A stretch of DNA of 54,585 nt from Lachnospiraceae bacterium 10-1 (lineage in GTDB: Bacteria > Bacillota > Clostridia > Lachnospirales > Lachnospiraceae), in the NCBI GenBank assembly GCA_000403495.2, contig KE159799.1:943456-998040 (forward strand), in the 5' to 3' direction. Below, in pieces: positions 43,896-52,003 of the stretch (positions are counted from its first letter, which is position 1; every line of letters begins with the position of its first letter). A program made the translations under genes and the position numbers. The notes under the pieces were generated by a model. It saw only the letters and a list, made by a program, of their open reading frames with translations. It ran no database searches and was not told the DNA's origin.

Positions 43896-44459
43896 ATGAA
43901 ACTGACAACAAGACAACTAGCCCAGAGCGCCCTGCTTTTGGCAGTCTGCATCATCAGCCAGTATTTTAAAAATTTTTCCGTCTATATTACAGGCCCAATT
44001 GTAAACACCGTTATTATTATTGCAGTACTTGCCATTGGTTTATGGAGCGGCCTTTTGATCAGTGTTATCGCACCTGTTACCGCATTTTTTCTGGCAGGTT
44101 CGCCAATCATGGCTGCTATTCCGCTGATGTTTCCGGCAATTATGGCAGGTAATATAGTTCTTGCAGTCACCGTATGGTATTTCCAGAATAAATTTAGCTT
44201 CCGTTGCCGTCTGCCTGTAGGACTAATTGCAGGCTCCATTTTAAAGGCTGCCTTTATGGGAATTGTGATTGTCCTTATTCTTCTTCCTGCATTTGGCGAT
44301 GCTGTTGCTTCAAAACTTCCTAAGCCGGAAGCTCTGCCTATGGTACTTGCAGCGGCAAAAGTTACCTTTTCTTTTACCCAGCTTATCACTGCACTAACGG
44401 GAAGCGCTCTTGCTTACCTTATCTGGCTGCCATTGCAAAAATATACAAAGTGTACGTAA
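43896..44459 (+). CDS. ECF transporter S component, substrate unknown
   Basis: A 187-residue protein with about six membrane spans and no ATPase domain. It begins KLTTRQLAQSALLLAVCIISQY, an opening common in S components of energy-coupling factor transporters, which bind vitamins or metals. GGGAG precedes the ATG. EcfA and EcfT are not nearby, so it probably uses a shared group II module. The substrate cannot be told; the divergent oxidoreductase-hypAB operon next to it makes a metal or cofactor worth testing. Confidence 0.75.
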   Translation: MKLTTRQLAQSALLLAVCIISQYFKNFSVYITGPIVNTVIIIAVLAIGLWSGLLISVIAPVTAFFLAGSPIMAAIPLMFPAIMAGNIVLAVTVWYFQNKFSFRCRLPVGLIAGSILKAAFMGIVIVLILLPAFGDAVASKLPKPEALPMVLAAAKVTFSFTQLITALTGSALAYLIWLPLQKYTKCT

Positions 44460-44464
44460 AAACA

Positions 44465-44489
44465 CCCCGCCTGCATATTGCAGACGGGG
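44465..44489. terminator. Bidirectional terminator between ECF S and spore protein genes
   Basis: The stem CCCCGCCTGCA / TGCAGACGGGG (one mismatch) separates two convergent genes. On the minus strand it is followed by TGTTTTT; on the plus strand by CATCTTTATTTTT. Confidence 0.8.
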
Positions 44490-44507
44490 CATCTTTATTT
44501 TTCCATG

Positions 44508-44708
44508 TTATTTCATCATTTCTTCTTGCTTCTTGATCATTCTACGAACCATTTCTCCGCCAATGGAGCCGGCTTCCTTTGAAGTCAAATCGCCGTTGTA
44601 ACCTTCTTTTAAGTTAACACCAAGCTCAGAAGCAACTTCTGTTTTGAAGCGATCCATAGCTGCTTTAGCTTCAGGAACTTCAACTCTATTAGATTTGCTG
44701 CTTGCCAT
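44508..44708 (-). CDS. Alpha/beta-type small acid-soluble spore protein
   Basis: A 66-residue SASP that coats spore DNA. Family motifs are present: EVASELGVNLKEGYNGDLTSKEAGSIGGEMVRRMI, including the E-A-G-S germination-protease region. ATG 44708 lies 9 nt after GGAGG; an ATG two codons earlier is too close to it. It should be made in the forespore under SigG/SigF. I could not pick clear SigG boxes. Confidence 0.95.
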   Translation of the reverse strand: MASSKSNRVEVPEAKAAMDRFKTEVASELGVNLKEGYNGDLTSKEAGSIGGEMVRRMIKKQEEMMK

Positions 44709-44738
44709 CTTCATTCACCTCCGTTATTTTTTCTCCAA

Positions 44739-44764
44739 GATAAGCGATTTTACTCTCGCTTATC
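44739..44764 (-). other. Stem-loop in the spore-protein leader
   Basis: GATAAGCG / CGCTTATC form a perfect 8-bp stem with a 10-nt loop, about 14 nt before the SASP ribosome binding site and about 100 bp after the greA stop. It lacks a U-tract, so it may be an mRNA-stabilising leader hairpin rather than a terminator. Confidence 0.4.
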
Positions 44765-44865
44765 CTGAAGTTTCCTCCGCTCTAAACGATTTCTTATCAC
44801 TTATCTTGTTCATAGTATTAACGGTGTTCGTAAAATTATTATGGTAAGTTTTTCCGATTTCTTTT

Positions 44866-45369
44866 TTAAAAGCTTCTGATCTTATCGCTTCCGTCATCTA
44901 CCGTGTTTTCAATAGATTTTACAATTAAATAATAACCGTAATCAGAATTCACCTCCACATAAACCCGATCGCCGGCTTTATGCCCTAAAAGCGCTTTTCC
45001 CATAGGCGACTCAATGCTTACAAGACCTTCTAAAGAATTTCCCCGCATAGTGGTGACAATCTTATAAGTTTCAAGCGTGCCGTCCTCTTCAATTTCCACT
45101 ACTACGGTATTATTCATGCCGATTTCATCCGCCGCAGAATCATCTGATATCACTTCTGCTGTTTTAATCATCTTTTCTAAAAAACGGATCCGGCTTTCAT
45201 TTTTATTTTTTTCTTTTTTAGCCGCATAGTATTCAAAATTTTCGCTTAAATCTCCGTGAGCTCTTGCTTCCTTTACTGCTTCTAACAGTTTAGGCCGTAT
45301 CACCAGCTTTCTTTCTTCGATTTCAGCCTCCATAGCATCAATATCCTTTTGCGTCAATTGATTAAACAT
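44866..45369 (-). CDS. greA: Transcription elongation factor GreA
   Basis: A 167-residue GreA/GreB-family protein that rescues stalled RNA polymerase. The coiled-coil tip has ARAHGDLSENFEYYAAKKEKN with the acidic D and E that reach the active site. The C-terminal FKBP-like domain contains SIESPMGKALLGHKAGDRVYVEV. Compared with typical GreA the tip has F-E-Y-Y in place of A-E-Y, a small divergence. It may be a second Gre paralogue rather than the main copy. It follows the CBS gene by 18 bp. Confidence 0.9.
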   Translation of the reverse strand: MFNQLTQKDIDAMEAEIEERKLVIRPKLLEAVKEARAHGDLSENFEYYAAKKEKNKNESRIRFLEKMIKTAEVISDDSAADEIGMNNTVVVEIEEDGTLETYKIVTTMRGNSLEGLVSIESPMGKALLGHKAGDRVYVEVNSDYGYYLIVKSIENTVDDGSDKIRSF

Positions 45370-45387
45370 TAATAACCATGCTCCTTT

Positions 45388-45828
45388 TTATCTAATACTC
45401 ATTCCACCTGCTTCTAACTGTACCGTTACCAGCTTTCTGCAAAGATACTGAATCAGGTCCTTTCTTGTAATTAATCCAATAAACCGGTCCCTGTCGTCAA
45501 TTACAGGTACAAAATTCTGATTCATAGCCTTGTTCAGCAGATCTTCCATATTTACGTCCACATCCACAGGCTCGTTATCCCGTTTTCTCGCAATGCTCAT
45601 AATAGGAATATCCTCTGCTTCCCGCAGGGACAAATCCCCTTGCTCCTTTATGTACCAGAGCAGGTCGCCTTCCGTCAAGGTTCCCACATACGCTCCATCT
45701 TCTCTTCCAATAATCGGAACAGCAGAATACCTGTGATGTTCCATTTTTTCCAATGCCTGCCGCAAGGTATCGGAATCATAAACATACGCCGCCTCACTTT
45801 TTGGTGTTAAAAAAAATAAAATATTCAT
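45388..45828 (-). CDS. CBS-domain pair protein
   Basis: A 146-residue protein made almost entirely of two CBS domains (RHHRYSAVPIIGREDGAYVGTLTEGDLLWYI and NQNFVPVIDDRDRFIGLITRKDLIQYL). Such free-standing CBS modules bind adenine nucleotides and regulate partners. The partner is unknown. It starts 15 bp after the DJ-1/PfpI gene and ends 18 bp before greA, which suggests one transcript. Confidence 0.9.
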   Translation of the reverse strand: MNILFFLTPKSEAAYVYDSDTLRQALEKMEHHRYSAVPIIGREDGAYVGTLTEGDLLWYIKEQGDLSLREAEDIPIMSIARKRDNEPVDVDVNMEDLLNKAMNQNFVPVIDDRDRFIGLITRKDLIQYLCRKLVTVQLEAGGMSIR

Positions 45829-45842
45829 TTATACCCTTCCTC

Positions 45843-46394
45843 TTATCTTTTGTAAACAATTTTTTCCGCCATTGCGTCTGCCGCATTTTTATCCACAAAA
45901 TATTCTACGATCATAAGGGCAAATTCAATGGCACATCCCATTCCCCTTCCGGTAATAATATTTTCATCACGTACAGCAGGTTCGAAAACAACTTCTGCTC
46001 CAGAAAGCTGCTGCTCAAGTCCCGGGTAACATATGGCCTTTTTCCCCTTCAAATGACCTCTATGGCCTAAAACAGTGGGAGCTGCACATATTGCTGCAAC
46101 TGCCTTTCCAGCAGATATAAATGCATCCACCTGCTCCATAAGATAATCACAAGCCTCAAGCCTGTTTGTTCCGTCCATTCCTCCGGGAAGCACGATCATG
46201 TCCACATTGTCAAAATCCACATCTTCCAGCAAAGCATCCATCACCACCGGAATCTGGTGAGAACCTGTTACCGTTTTATCATTCATAACAGAAACCATCT
46301 GCGTATCAATACCCTGCCTGCGCAGAATATCCACTACTGCAAGGGCTTCTATCTCCTCGTATCCAGTTCCAAAAAATACACATACTTTACTCAT
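45843..46394 (-). CDS. DJ-1/PfpI family protein
   Basis: A 183-residue DJ-1-like protein. The reactive Cys103 lies in the nucleophile elbow AVAAICAAPTVLGHRG; a conserved Glu is in GTGYEEIEALAV (E13-E15). Members act as glyoxalase/deglycase or redox-responsive proteins. The start at 46394 follows GGTGG; an upstream ATG at 46415 would add seven residues. Confidence 0.92.
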   Translation of the reverse strand: MSKVCVFFGTGYEEIEALAVVDILRRQGIDTQMVSVMNDKTVTGSHQIPVVMDALLEDVDFDNVDMIVLPGGMDGTNRLEACDYLMEQVDAFISAGKAVAAICAAPTVLGHRGHLKGKKAICYPGLEQQLSGAEVVFEPAVRDENIITGRGMGCAIEFALMIVEYFVDKNAADAMAEKIVYKR

Positions 46395-46479
46395 AAATTT
46401 GTCCACCACTTTCACATAATATAGTATTTACTTACATAAATATTTTATCATTAATTACATAGATTTTCCAATAAATGAT

Positions 46480-46508
46480 TTGTAAAGTTTATTAAGAAAC
46501 AATATAAT
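46480..46508 (+). promoter_or_regulatory. Promoter of the CYTH gene
   Basis: TTGTAA (46480-46485), 17 bp, perfect TATAAT (46503-46508), 52 bp before the start codon. Confidence 0.65.
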
Positions 46509-46560
46509 AATGTTATTGAAATCTTATTCTTTATATATATTTAGAAAGGAAAAATCTTTT

Positions 46561-47052
46561 ATGGAAATTGAGCGTAAATTCTTAATTGAAAATCTGCCCT
46601 CCGATCTTGCCGGATATAAATGTCTTTTGATTGAACAGGCTTATTTATGCACTTGCCCTGTTATCCGCATCAGAAGAGAAGATGACAATTATTATCTGAC
46701 CTATAAAGGAAAAGGCCTTATGGCCCGGGAAGAGTATAATCTTCCTTTAAACAAGGAAGCTTACGAACACATGCTTGTAAAGGCCGACGGGAACATAATT
46801 TCCAAAAGAAGATACCTGATTCCTGTAACAAAACCCATTTTTGCAAAAGGATATACGCTTTCTGACTGCTCAGTAAAGTTAACCATTGAACTGGATATTT
46901 TTGATCCCCCTTTTGCCCCTTTAATCGTTGCGGAAGTGGAATTTCCCGACGAGAAAATGGCCAATGCCTTTATTCCTCCTGCATGGCTGGGCGAAGATGT
47001 CACCAATAATCCGGAATATCATAATTCTAATTTATCCAAAAGAACTTTATAA
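46561..47052 (+). CDS. CYTH-domain protein (triphosphate tunnel metalloenzyme)
   Basis: A 163-residue member of the CYTH superfamily. The N-terminal EIERKFLI is the ExExK signature, and IRIRREDDNYYLTYKGKG continues the tunnel. The acidic strand LTIELDIF and VAEVEFPDE provide metal ligands. These enzymes hydrolyse tripolyphosphate or triphosphates. The start at 46561 follows AGAAAGGA and places the signature at the N terminus. It stands alone on the plus strand. Confidence 0.92.
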   Translation: MEIERKFLIENLPSDLAGYKCLLIEQAYLCTCPVIRIRREDDNYYLTYKGKGLMAREEYNLPLNKEAYEHMLVKADGNIISKRRYLIPVTKPIFAKGYTLSDCSVKLTIELDIFDPPFAPLIVAEVEFPDEKMANAFIPPAWLGEDVTNNPEYHNSNLSKRTL

Positions 47053-47058
47053 TATTGC

Positions 47059-47092
47059 AAATAAGCAGGGAATACCTCCCTGCTTATTTTAG
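47059..47092. terminator. Terminator after the CYTH gene (probably bidirectional)
   Basis: A perfect 11-bp stem AATAAGCAGGG / CCCTGCTTATT with TTTT on the plus strand. It also lies just after the stop of the convergent GH13 gene. Confidence 0.8.
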
Positions 47093-47112
47093 AAATAAAA
47101 CTATATTTACTT

Positions 47113-48765
47113 TTACAACACTATTGCCTGATAAGGGTAAAAAACTATTTTTTGATCCTGCATTCTTATATCCTTATAATTATTCAGTAAGATCTCTTTT
47201 CCAGTTCCCCATTCCCAACTTAAAATTTGATCCTGATTCAGCAGATTAACAAGAACCAGAGCTTCTTTGTCAGCATAGGTTCTTTTATAAGCAATCATAC
47301 CCTCTTTTTCCTCAAACACAGGACAAAAGTCTCCTTTAGACATAACATCCGCCAATTTTTCACATTTCCGCAGTTTGATCAGTTTCTTGTAATAAGCCAG
47401 CAGTGAATCTGTCTCATTTTGTTGTTTTGCCACATTAATTTCCCTGTAATTTTCCTGCACCTTCATCCAGGGCTTTCCTGTAGTAAATCCGGCGTTTTCA
47501 CTGTCATTCCACTGCATGGGAGTCCTTGCATTATCTCTTCCCAGTTCGCTGAAATATTTAAGTACCTCCTGGCCATCTTCTCCCTGCTCCACTCTTTCCT
47601 TCCAGGTAATTTTTGCCCTCACATCCATCATCTCATCTATACTGTTCCATTTGGCATTCTTCATTCCAATTTCCTGTCCTTCATAAATATATGGAGTTCC
47701 ATGAAGAAAGAAGTAGAGTGTTGCCAATGCGGATGCACTATACCGATTTCTATCTTTTTCTTCCAAATATTTATTCAAACAACGTGACTGATCGTGATTC
47801 TCCAGAAAAACACCACACCACCCATGTCTGCTGTTAAAACATTGACTGTTAAATATTCTTTTTTTCAGCCTTTCCACTGCCTCCGGCTTCGACTTGTCGG
47901 CTTCTTCTTCCATATTTTCCCAGCTAAAATCAAATATCATAGAAAAATATCCGCTCTCACCTGCATAGCTTTCAAAACTTTCTTCATCTACCCCGGGGGC
48001 TTCTGCTACCGTCAGACAGTCAAATTTATCAAAAGTCTCTTTCTTTAATTCTTGTAGAAACTTTTCAATCCCGGGATAATTTTCCAGGTTTTCTACCGGA
48101 TATCGTTTTTTATCATCCATCTCTACAGACGCAAATGTTAAATCTTTTTTAATAAAAGTAATAGCATCTATTCGAAATCCGGCAATTCCCTTTTCCATCC
48201 ACCAGTTAATCATTTTATAGATTTCCTGCCTAAGCAGCGGATTTTCCCAATTCAAATCCGGCTGTTTCGGTGAAAAAGTATGATAATACCACCTTCCATC
48301 CTTCAATTTACTCCATACACTTCCACCAAAATTAGACCGCCAGTTATTTGGCTCTTTACCATCCTTTGTCCGAACAAAATAAAAGTATGCTGCTTCTTTA
48401 CTGTTCTCATCTTCCACAGCACGTTGAAACCATTCATGTTCATCAGAACAGTGATTGACCACCAAATCAAGAATAATTTTTATGCCCCTTTTTCCTGCTT
48501 CACAAATAAGACTGTCCATATCTTCATTTGTCCCAAAAATTGGATCCACCTGGTAATAATCTGAAATATCATATCCATTATCTTCCATAGGCGAACGGAA
48601 AATCGGACTGATCCAGATCACATCAATTCCCAATTCCTGAAGATACGGGAGCCTCTGTTCTATTCCCTTCAAATCACCGATTCCATCTCCGTTGCTATCC
48701 TGAAAACTTCTTGGATAAATTTGATAAACAACTGCATTTTTCCACCATTTAACTGACTTTGCCAT
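47113..48765 (-). CDS. GH13 alpha-glucosidase (oligo-1,6-glucosidase type)
   Basis: A 550-residue GH13 enzyme that releases glucose from short alpha-glucosides. Conserved regions are DLVVNHCSDEH, GFRIDAITFIKK (nucleophile Asp), LTVAEAPG (acid/base Glu) and FLENHDQSR. Its opening WWKNAVVYQIYPRSFQDSNGDGIGDLKGI is typical of subfamily 31. No signal peptide is present, so it acts on imported sugar. Trehalose-6-phosphate hydrolase is less likely beside an ABC importer. The start at 48765 follows AAAAGGA. It is the last gene of the operon. Confidence 0.93.
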   Translation of the reverse strand: MAKSVKWWKNAVVYQIYPRSFQDSNGDGIGDLKGIEQRLPYLQELGIDVIWISPIFRSPMEDNGYDISDYYQVDPIFGTNEDMDSLICEAGKRGIKIILDLVVNHCSDEHEWFQRAVEDENSKEAAYFYFVRTKDGKEPNNWRSNFGGSVWSKLKDGRWYYHTFSPKQPDLNWENPLLRQEIYKMINWWMEKGIAGFRIDAITFIKKDLTFASVEMDDKKRYPVENLENYPGIEKFLQELKKETFDKFDCLTVAEAPGVDEESFESYAGESGYFSMIFDFSWENMEEEADKSKPEAVERLKKRIFNSQCFNSRHGWCGVFLENHDQSRCLNKYLEEKDRNRYSASALATLYFFLHGTPYIYEGQEIGMKNAKWNSIDEMMDVRAKITWKERVEQGEDGQEVLKYFSELGRDNARTPMQWNDSENAGFTTGKPWMKVQENYREINVAKQQNETDSLLAYYKKLIKLRKCEKLADVMSKGDFCPVFEEKEGMIAYKRTYADKEALVLVNLLNQDQILSWEWGTGKEILLNNYKDIRMQDQKIVFYPYQAIVL

Positions 48766-48781
48766 ATTATTTTTTCCTTTT

Positions 48782-49600
48782 TTATTTGATTGCTCCATCT
48801 GTAATACCTTTCACAATATATTTTTGGCAGAACAGATAAAATATAATAATCGGAATCATACACATAATCAACCCTGATGATGCAAGATCCCATCTCTTTG
48901 CAAACTGCCCGAAAAATAAATATGTTTTAAGGGGCAGTGTCTGCCATCCTGCTTTGTTGATAATCAGGGAAGGAAGCAGATAGTCATTCCATATCCACAT
49001 AACATTTAAAACAGCTTCTGTGATTAATATTGTACGCATCAGCGGCACTACAACAATAAAAAACAATTGTATGCTGTTGCAGCCGTCAATGGTAGCTGCT
49101 TCCTCCAATTCTTCAGGTATATTTTTAATAAATCCATGAAACATCACAATTGCCATACTGGTACCAAATCCCATATACATAAAGATCAGTCCGGCAGGAT
49201 TCATTAAATGAATCCTGCTGGCAAATCCAACAAGGGGAAGCATAACACACTGAAACGGGATCAACATGGATGCAGCAAAAAAGAGAAAAATTACTTTGCT
49301 TATTTTAGTTTTGTATCTCACCAACACCCATGCCGCCATAGCAGAAATCAAAAGTATCAAAATTGTGCTTATTACCGTAATTCCAAGTGAATTAAAAAAG
49401 GAACGTATATATTCAAGAGCTTTAAATGCATTGGGATAATTATCCAGCGTAAAAGTATCCGCATTAGGAAATCCCGTTACATCCGTAAAAATTCCCTTTG
49501 TGTTTTTGAAAGAGTTCAAAACAAGTATGTAAATAGGAAAAAGAAACAAACCACCAAGGCAAATACCTGCTATACCATAAACTATCTTTTTGGTTTTCAT
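48782..49600 (-). CDS. Carbohydrate ABC transporter permease (MalG/AmyC type)
   Basis: A 272-residue permease with six spans. The EAA loop is ELEEAATIDGCNSIQLFFIVVVPLMRT, which docks the ATPase. The opening KIVYGIAGICLGGLFLFPIYILVLNSFK is typical of MalG-like subunits. It is adjacent to the MalF-type permease, with a 1-nt overlap. It pairs with that protein to form the membrane pore. Confidence 0.93.
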   Translation of the reverse strand: MKTKKIVYGIAGICLGGLFLFPIYILVLNSFKNTKGIFTDVTGFPNADTFTLDNYPNAFKALEYIRSFFNSLGITVISTILILLISAMAAWVLVRYKTKISKVIFLFFAASMLIPFQCVMLPLVGFASRIHLMNPAGLIFMYMGFGTSMAIVMFHGFIKNIPEELEEAATIDGCNSIQLFFIVVVPLMRTILITEAVLNVMWIWNDYLLPSLIINKAGWQTLPLKTYLFFGQFAKRWDLASSGLIMCMIPIIIFYLFCQKYIVKGITDGAIK

Positions 49601-50469
49601 TACATTTCGACCTCCTTCTTTTTAGTGATTACCAGCTGGGTAACGCCTATTGCTGCCACAACAATCATAAATACTATTGCTTTTGCCTGTGCGAAGCCAA
49701 ATTCATTTGCACCAAATGCTGAATTATAAATATTCAAGGCCAGCATTTCCGTTGATTTATATGGTCCGCCCTGCGTCAATGCCAGATTCTGGTCAAACAT
49801 CTTGAAGGAATTGGATATAGATAAAAACAATCCAATGGTAAATGCAGGCATCATCAGCGGCAGTACAATCCCTTTTAACATATTCCATCCATCTGCACCG
49901 TCAATACGTGCTGCTTCTTTTACCGATTCCGGGATCTGCTGTATTTGCGCAATGTACACAATCATCATATATCCCGACAACTGCCATACCGTAAGTATCA
50001 ACAATCCAATAAAGCCAGTCTCCGGGTTGGAAAGCCAGCCGCTTAATGCTGACCATCCTGTGGTCTTGGACAATGCTTCAAAAATTGATACAAATATAAA
50101 CTGCCATGTGAAGCCTAACAATAACCCACCAATCAGATTAGGCATAAAGAATACACCTCGTAAAAGAGTTGCCCCCTTAAAGGGCTGTGTAACCAATAGC
50201 GCCAATAAAAATCCTACCAGATTTACCAGTACTACCGCACATACCGAAAATAATGCCGTAAATCCAAAAGCATGTAAAAAGGAGTTATCTCTTGCAAAAA
50301 TATCTATAAAATTTTGAAATCCTACAAATTCTATTTTGCTACCCACAATTCCATTCCAATTTGTAAATGCGTAGAAAAATCCGATTATCATGGGTATAAA
50401 CACTACCAGCACAAAAGAAATCAATGCCGGTGCCAAAAAGAACCAGAACCTGACTTTACTCTTTTTCAT
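49600..50469 (-). CDS. Carbohydrate ABC transporter permease (MalF/AmyD type)
   Basis: A 289-residue permease with six spans. The EAA loop is ESVKEAARIDGADGWNMLKGIVLPLM. It opens FFLAPALISFVLVVFIPMIIGFFYAFTNWNG. ATG 50469 has GGTGA upstream; a GTG three codons earlier is possible. It lies 24 bp after the binding-protein gene. No ATPase gene is encoded here, so a shared MsmK-type ATPase elsewhere is probably used. Confidence 0.93.
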   Translation of the reverse strand: MKKSKVRFWFFLAPALISFVLVVFIPMIIGFFYAFTNWNGIVGSKIEFVGFQNFIDIFARDNSFLHAFGFTALFSVCAVVLVNLVGFLLALLVTQPFKGATLLRGVFFMPNLIGGLLLGFTWQFIFVSIFEALSKTTGWSALSGWLSNPETGFIGLLILTVWQLSGYMMIVYIAQIQQIPESVKEAARIDGADGWNMLKGIVLPLMMPAFTIGLFLSISNSFKMFDQNLALTQGGPYKSTEMLALNIYNSAFGANEFGFAQAKAIVFMIVVAAIGVTQLVITKKKEVEM

Positions 50470-50493
50470 CCCCGTCACCTTCCCATAATCAAT

Positions 50494-51840
50494 CTATTTC
50501 TGTGATGCACGCATACTTTTCCACTGTTCGATACTGCTTGCAGTCACCTCTTCCCATGTCGCTTCACCTGCCAGATATTTCTGCACCATTACTCCTGCTG
50601 CCTGTTGCCCCCATGTATTCGGTGCACCGCTGTAAACCCATCCGTTCATAGTATTTCCTGCATTGTTTGCATCCATAATTCTCTGCGCAAGCGGATCTGT
50701 TGCCTGCAGTCCTCCGAAATTATCGTACGGAGGAACAAACTTACAATTTTCCACAACAATCTTCTGTCCTTCAGGATCACTGTAAAGCCAATTGATAAAC
50801 TCCTTTGCCGCCTCCTTCTGAGCATCACTTGATTTATTGCAGATTGCCCAATAACCGGAAACACCTACAAAATATTTTCCATCTGAATATCCCGGAACAG
50901 AATAAGGAAGCATATCCAGTTTTTCCAGCACTTCAGGATCCGTATTTTCAACCGCCGGAGCCACCCAGTTTCCCTGTTTAATGGCAGCCACTCGTTCAAT
51001 TGCAAGTCCGCCTTCCAGCGAAGTCGTATAATCTACAGAATTTAAATTTGCCCTATTATCTGCATTGGTGGTATAACCCGCCTGAAAATCCACCATTGTT
51101 TTATAGTCTGCAAATCCGGTTCCAGGAAGCGTATCCGCATCATATGCTTCCTTAGCCGTAGAAAAGTCATGTGTCAGGGCAACATTTACGTCATGATCCC
51201 CGGCAATCCACAATTCTTTTGTAGGATATTCCATAACAGCTTCCAAAAACGGGTATTTTTCTTTCATTTCCCCGGATTCAATCTTCGCCTTCAGCGTATC
51301 AAACCCTGCTTTCATTCCTTCATATGTCATCATGGAATCAAATTCTACACCGGCGTCCTCAAACATCTGCCTGTTAACCACAAATCCATATCCTTCCATA
51401 TAAAGCGGTACTGCCAATACTTTTCCATCCTGTGTAAACATGTCTGTGGTTCCTTCCAGTGCATGCTCTAAAATCGGCTGATCTGACAAATCTTCTAAAA
51501 TATCCTTGTAATCCTTCAAATCCTGAAATCCACCTACGGAAAAAATTGTTGGAGGATCTGACTGCATTTTCGCTTTCAGAGATGCGGCAAAGTCGTTTCC
51601 TGTCACCGCTTCCAAATTAATTGTTACTTCCGGATGTACACTTTTGTATGCTTCAATTGCTTTCTGGTATCCCTCATTTGCCTCGATTTTGCTTTGGTAA
51701 ATTGTGATGGTTACTTTTTCACCCTCTGTTGCTCCTGCACTAATGTCCGCCCCTGTGCCTGACTTTGAACTGCATCCTGCCAGCAAAGAAATTATGGATA
51801 TTACCGCCATACCTAATGCTGCTGCTTTTCTCATTTTCAT
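50494..51840 (-). CDS. Carbohydrate ABC transporter substrate-binding lipoprotein
   Basis: A 448-residue extracellular binding protein of the MalE/family 1 type. A lipoprotein signal peptide ends LLAGC with Cys23. The mature protein starts with a Ser/Gly linker, then VTITIYQSKIEANEGYQKAIEAYKSVHPEVTINLE. The downstream GH13 enzyme suggests an alpha-glucoside ligand (inference). The start at 51840 follows GGAGAGAG; the frame is open to 51906 but that part contains the operator. It is the first gene of the operon. Confidence 0.93.
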   Translation of the reverse strand: MKMRKAAALGMAVISIISLLAGCSSKSGTGADISAGATEGEKVTITIYQSKIEANEGYQKAIEAYKSVHPEVTINLEAVTGNDFAASLKAKMQSDPPTIFSVGGFQDLKDYKDILEDLSDQPILEHALEGTTDMFTQDGKVLAVPLYMEGYGFVVNRQMFEDAGVEFDSMMTYEGMKAGFDTLKAKIESGEMKEKYPFLEAVMEYPTKELWIAGDHDVNVALTHDFSTAKEAYDADTLPGTGFADYKTMVDFQAGYTTNADNRANLNSVDYTTSLEGGLAIERVAAIKQGNWVAPAVENTDPEVLEKLDMLPYSVPGYSDGKYFVGVSGYWAICNKSSDAQKEAAKEFINWLYSDPEGQKIVVENCKFVPPYDNFGGLQATDPLAQRIMDANNAGNTMNGWVYSGAPNTWGQQAAGVMVQKYLAGEATWEEVTASSIEQWKSMRASQK

Positions 51841-51858
51841 TACTCTCTCCTTTCTGTG

Positions 51859-51871
51859 TGGAACTGTTCCA
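51859..51871. promoter_or_regulatory. Palindromic operator, proximal site
   Basis: TGGAACTGTTCCA is a perfect 13-bp palindrome, flanked by TG on the left as in the second copy. It lies about 10 nt before the ribosome binding site of the binding-protein gene, in the 5' leader. Confidence 0.65.
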
Positions 51872-51921
51872 TATACGGGTAAAAAAATTTGTCCCGCTCT
51901 GGACACTTTTTATTTTATGTG

Positions 51922-51934
51922 TGGAACTGTTTCA
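51922..51934. promoter_or_regulatory. Palindromic operator, promoter site
   Basis: TGGAACTGTTTCA matches the proximal site at 12 of 13 positions. The centres are 63 bp apart, about six helical turns. It lies 8 bp past the -10 box and so covers the transcription start. The paired spacing suits a looping repressor such as a LacI-family protein. Confidence 0.65.
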
Positions 51935-51941
51935 TGTCACT

Positions 51942-51970
51942 AATATATAATTTCCGTTTTATATAGTCAA
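51942..51970 (-). promoter_or_regulatory. Promoter of the alpha-glucoside ABC operon
   Basis: TTGACT (51965-51970), 17 bp, TATATT (51942-51947) on the minus strand. The left end of the IS256-family element lies about 34 bp upstream of the -35 box, so the promoter belongs to the host operon rather than to the element. Confidence 0.7.
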
Positions 51971-52003
51971 TACTTTTTATACATTTGATAGTGTCAAGAT
52001 TTT

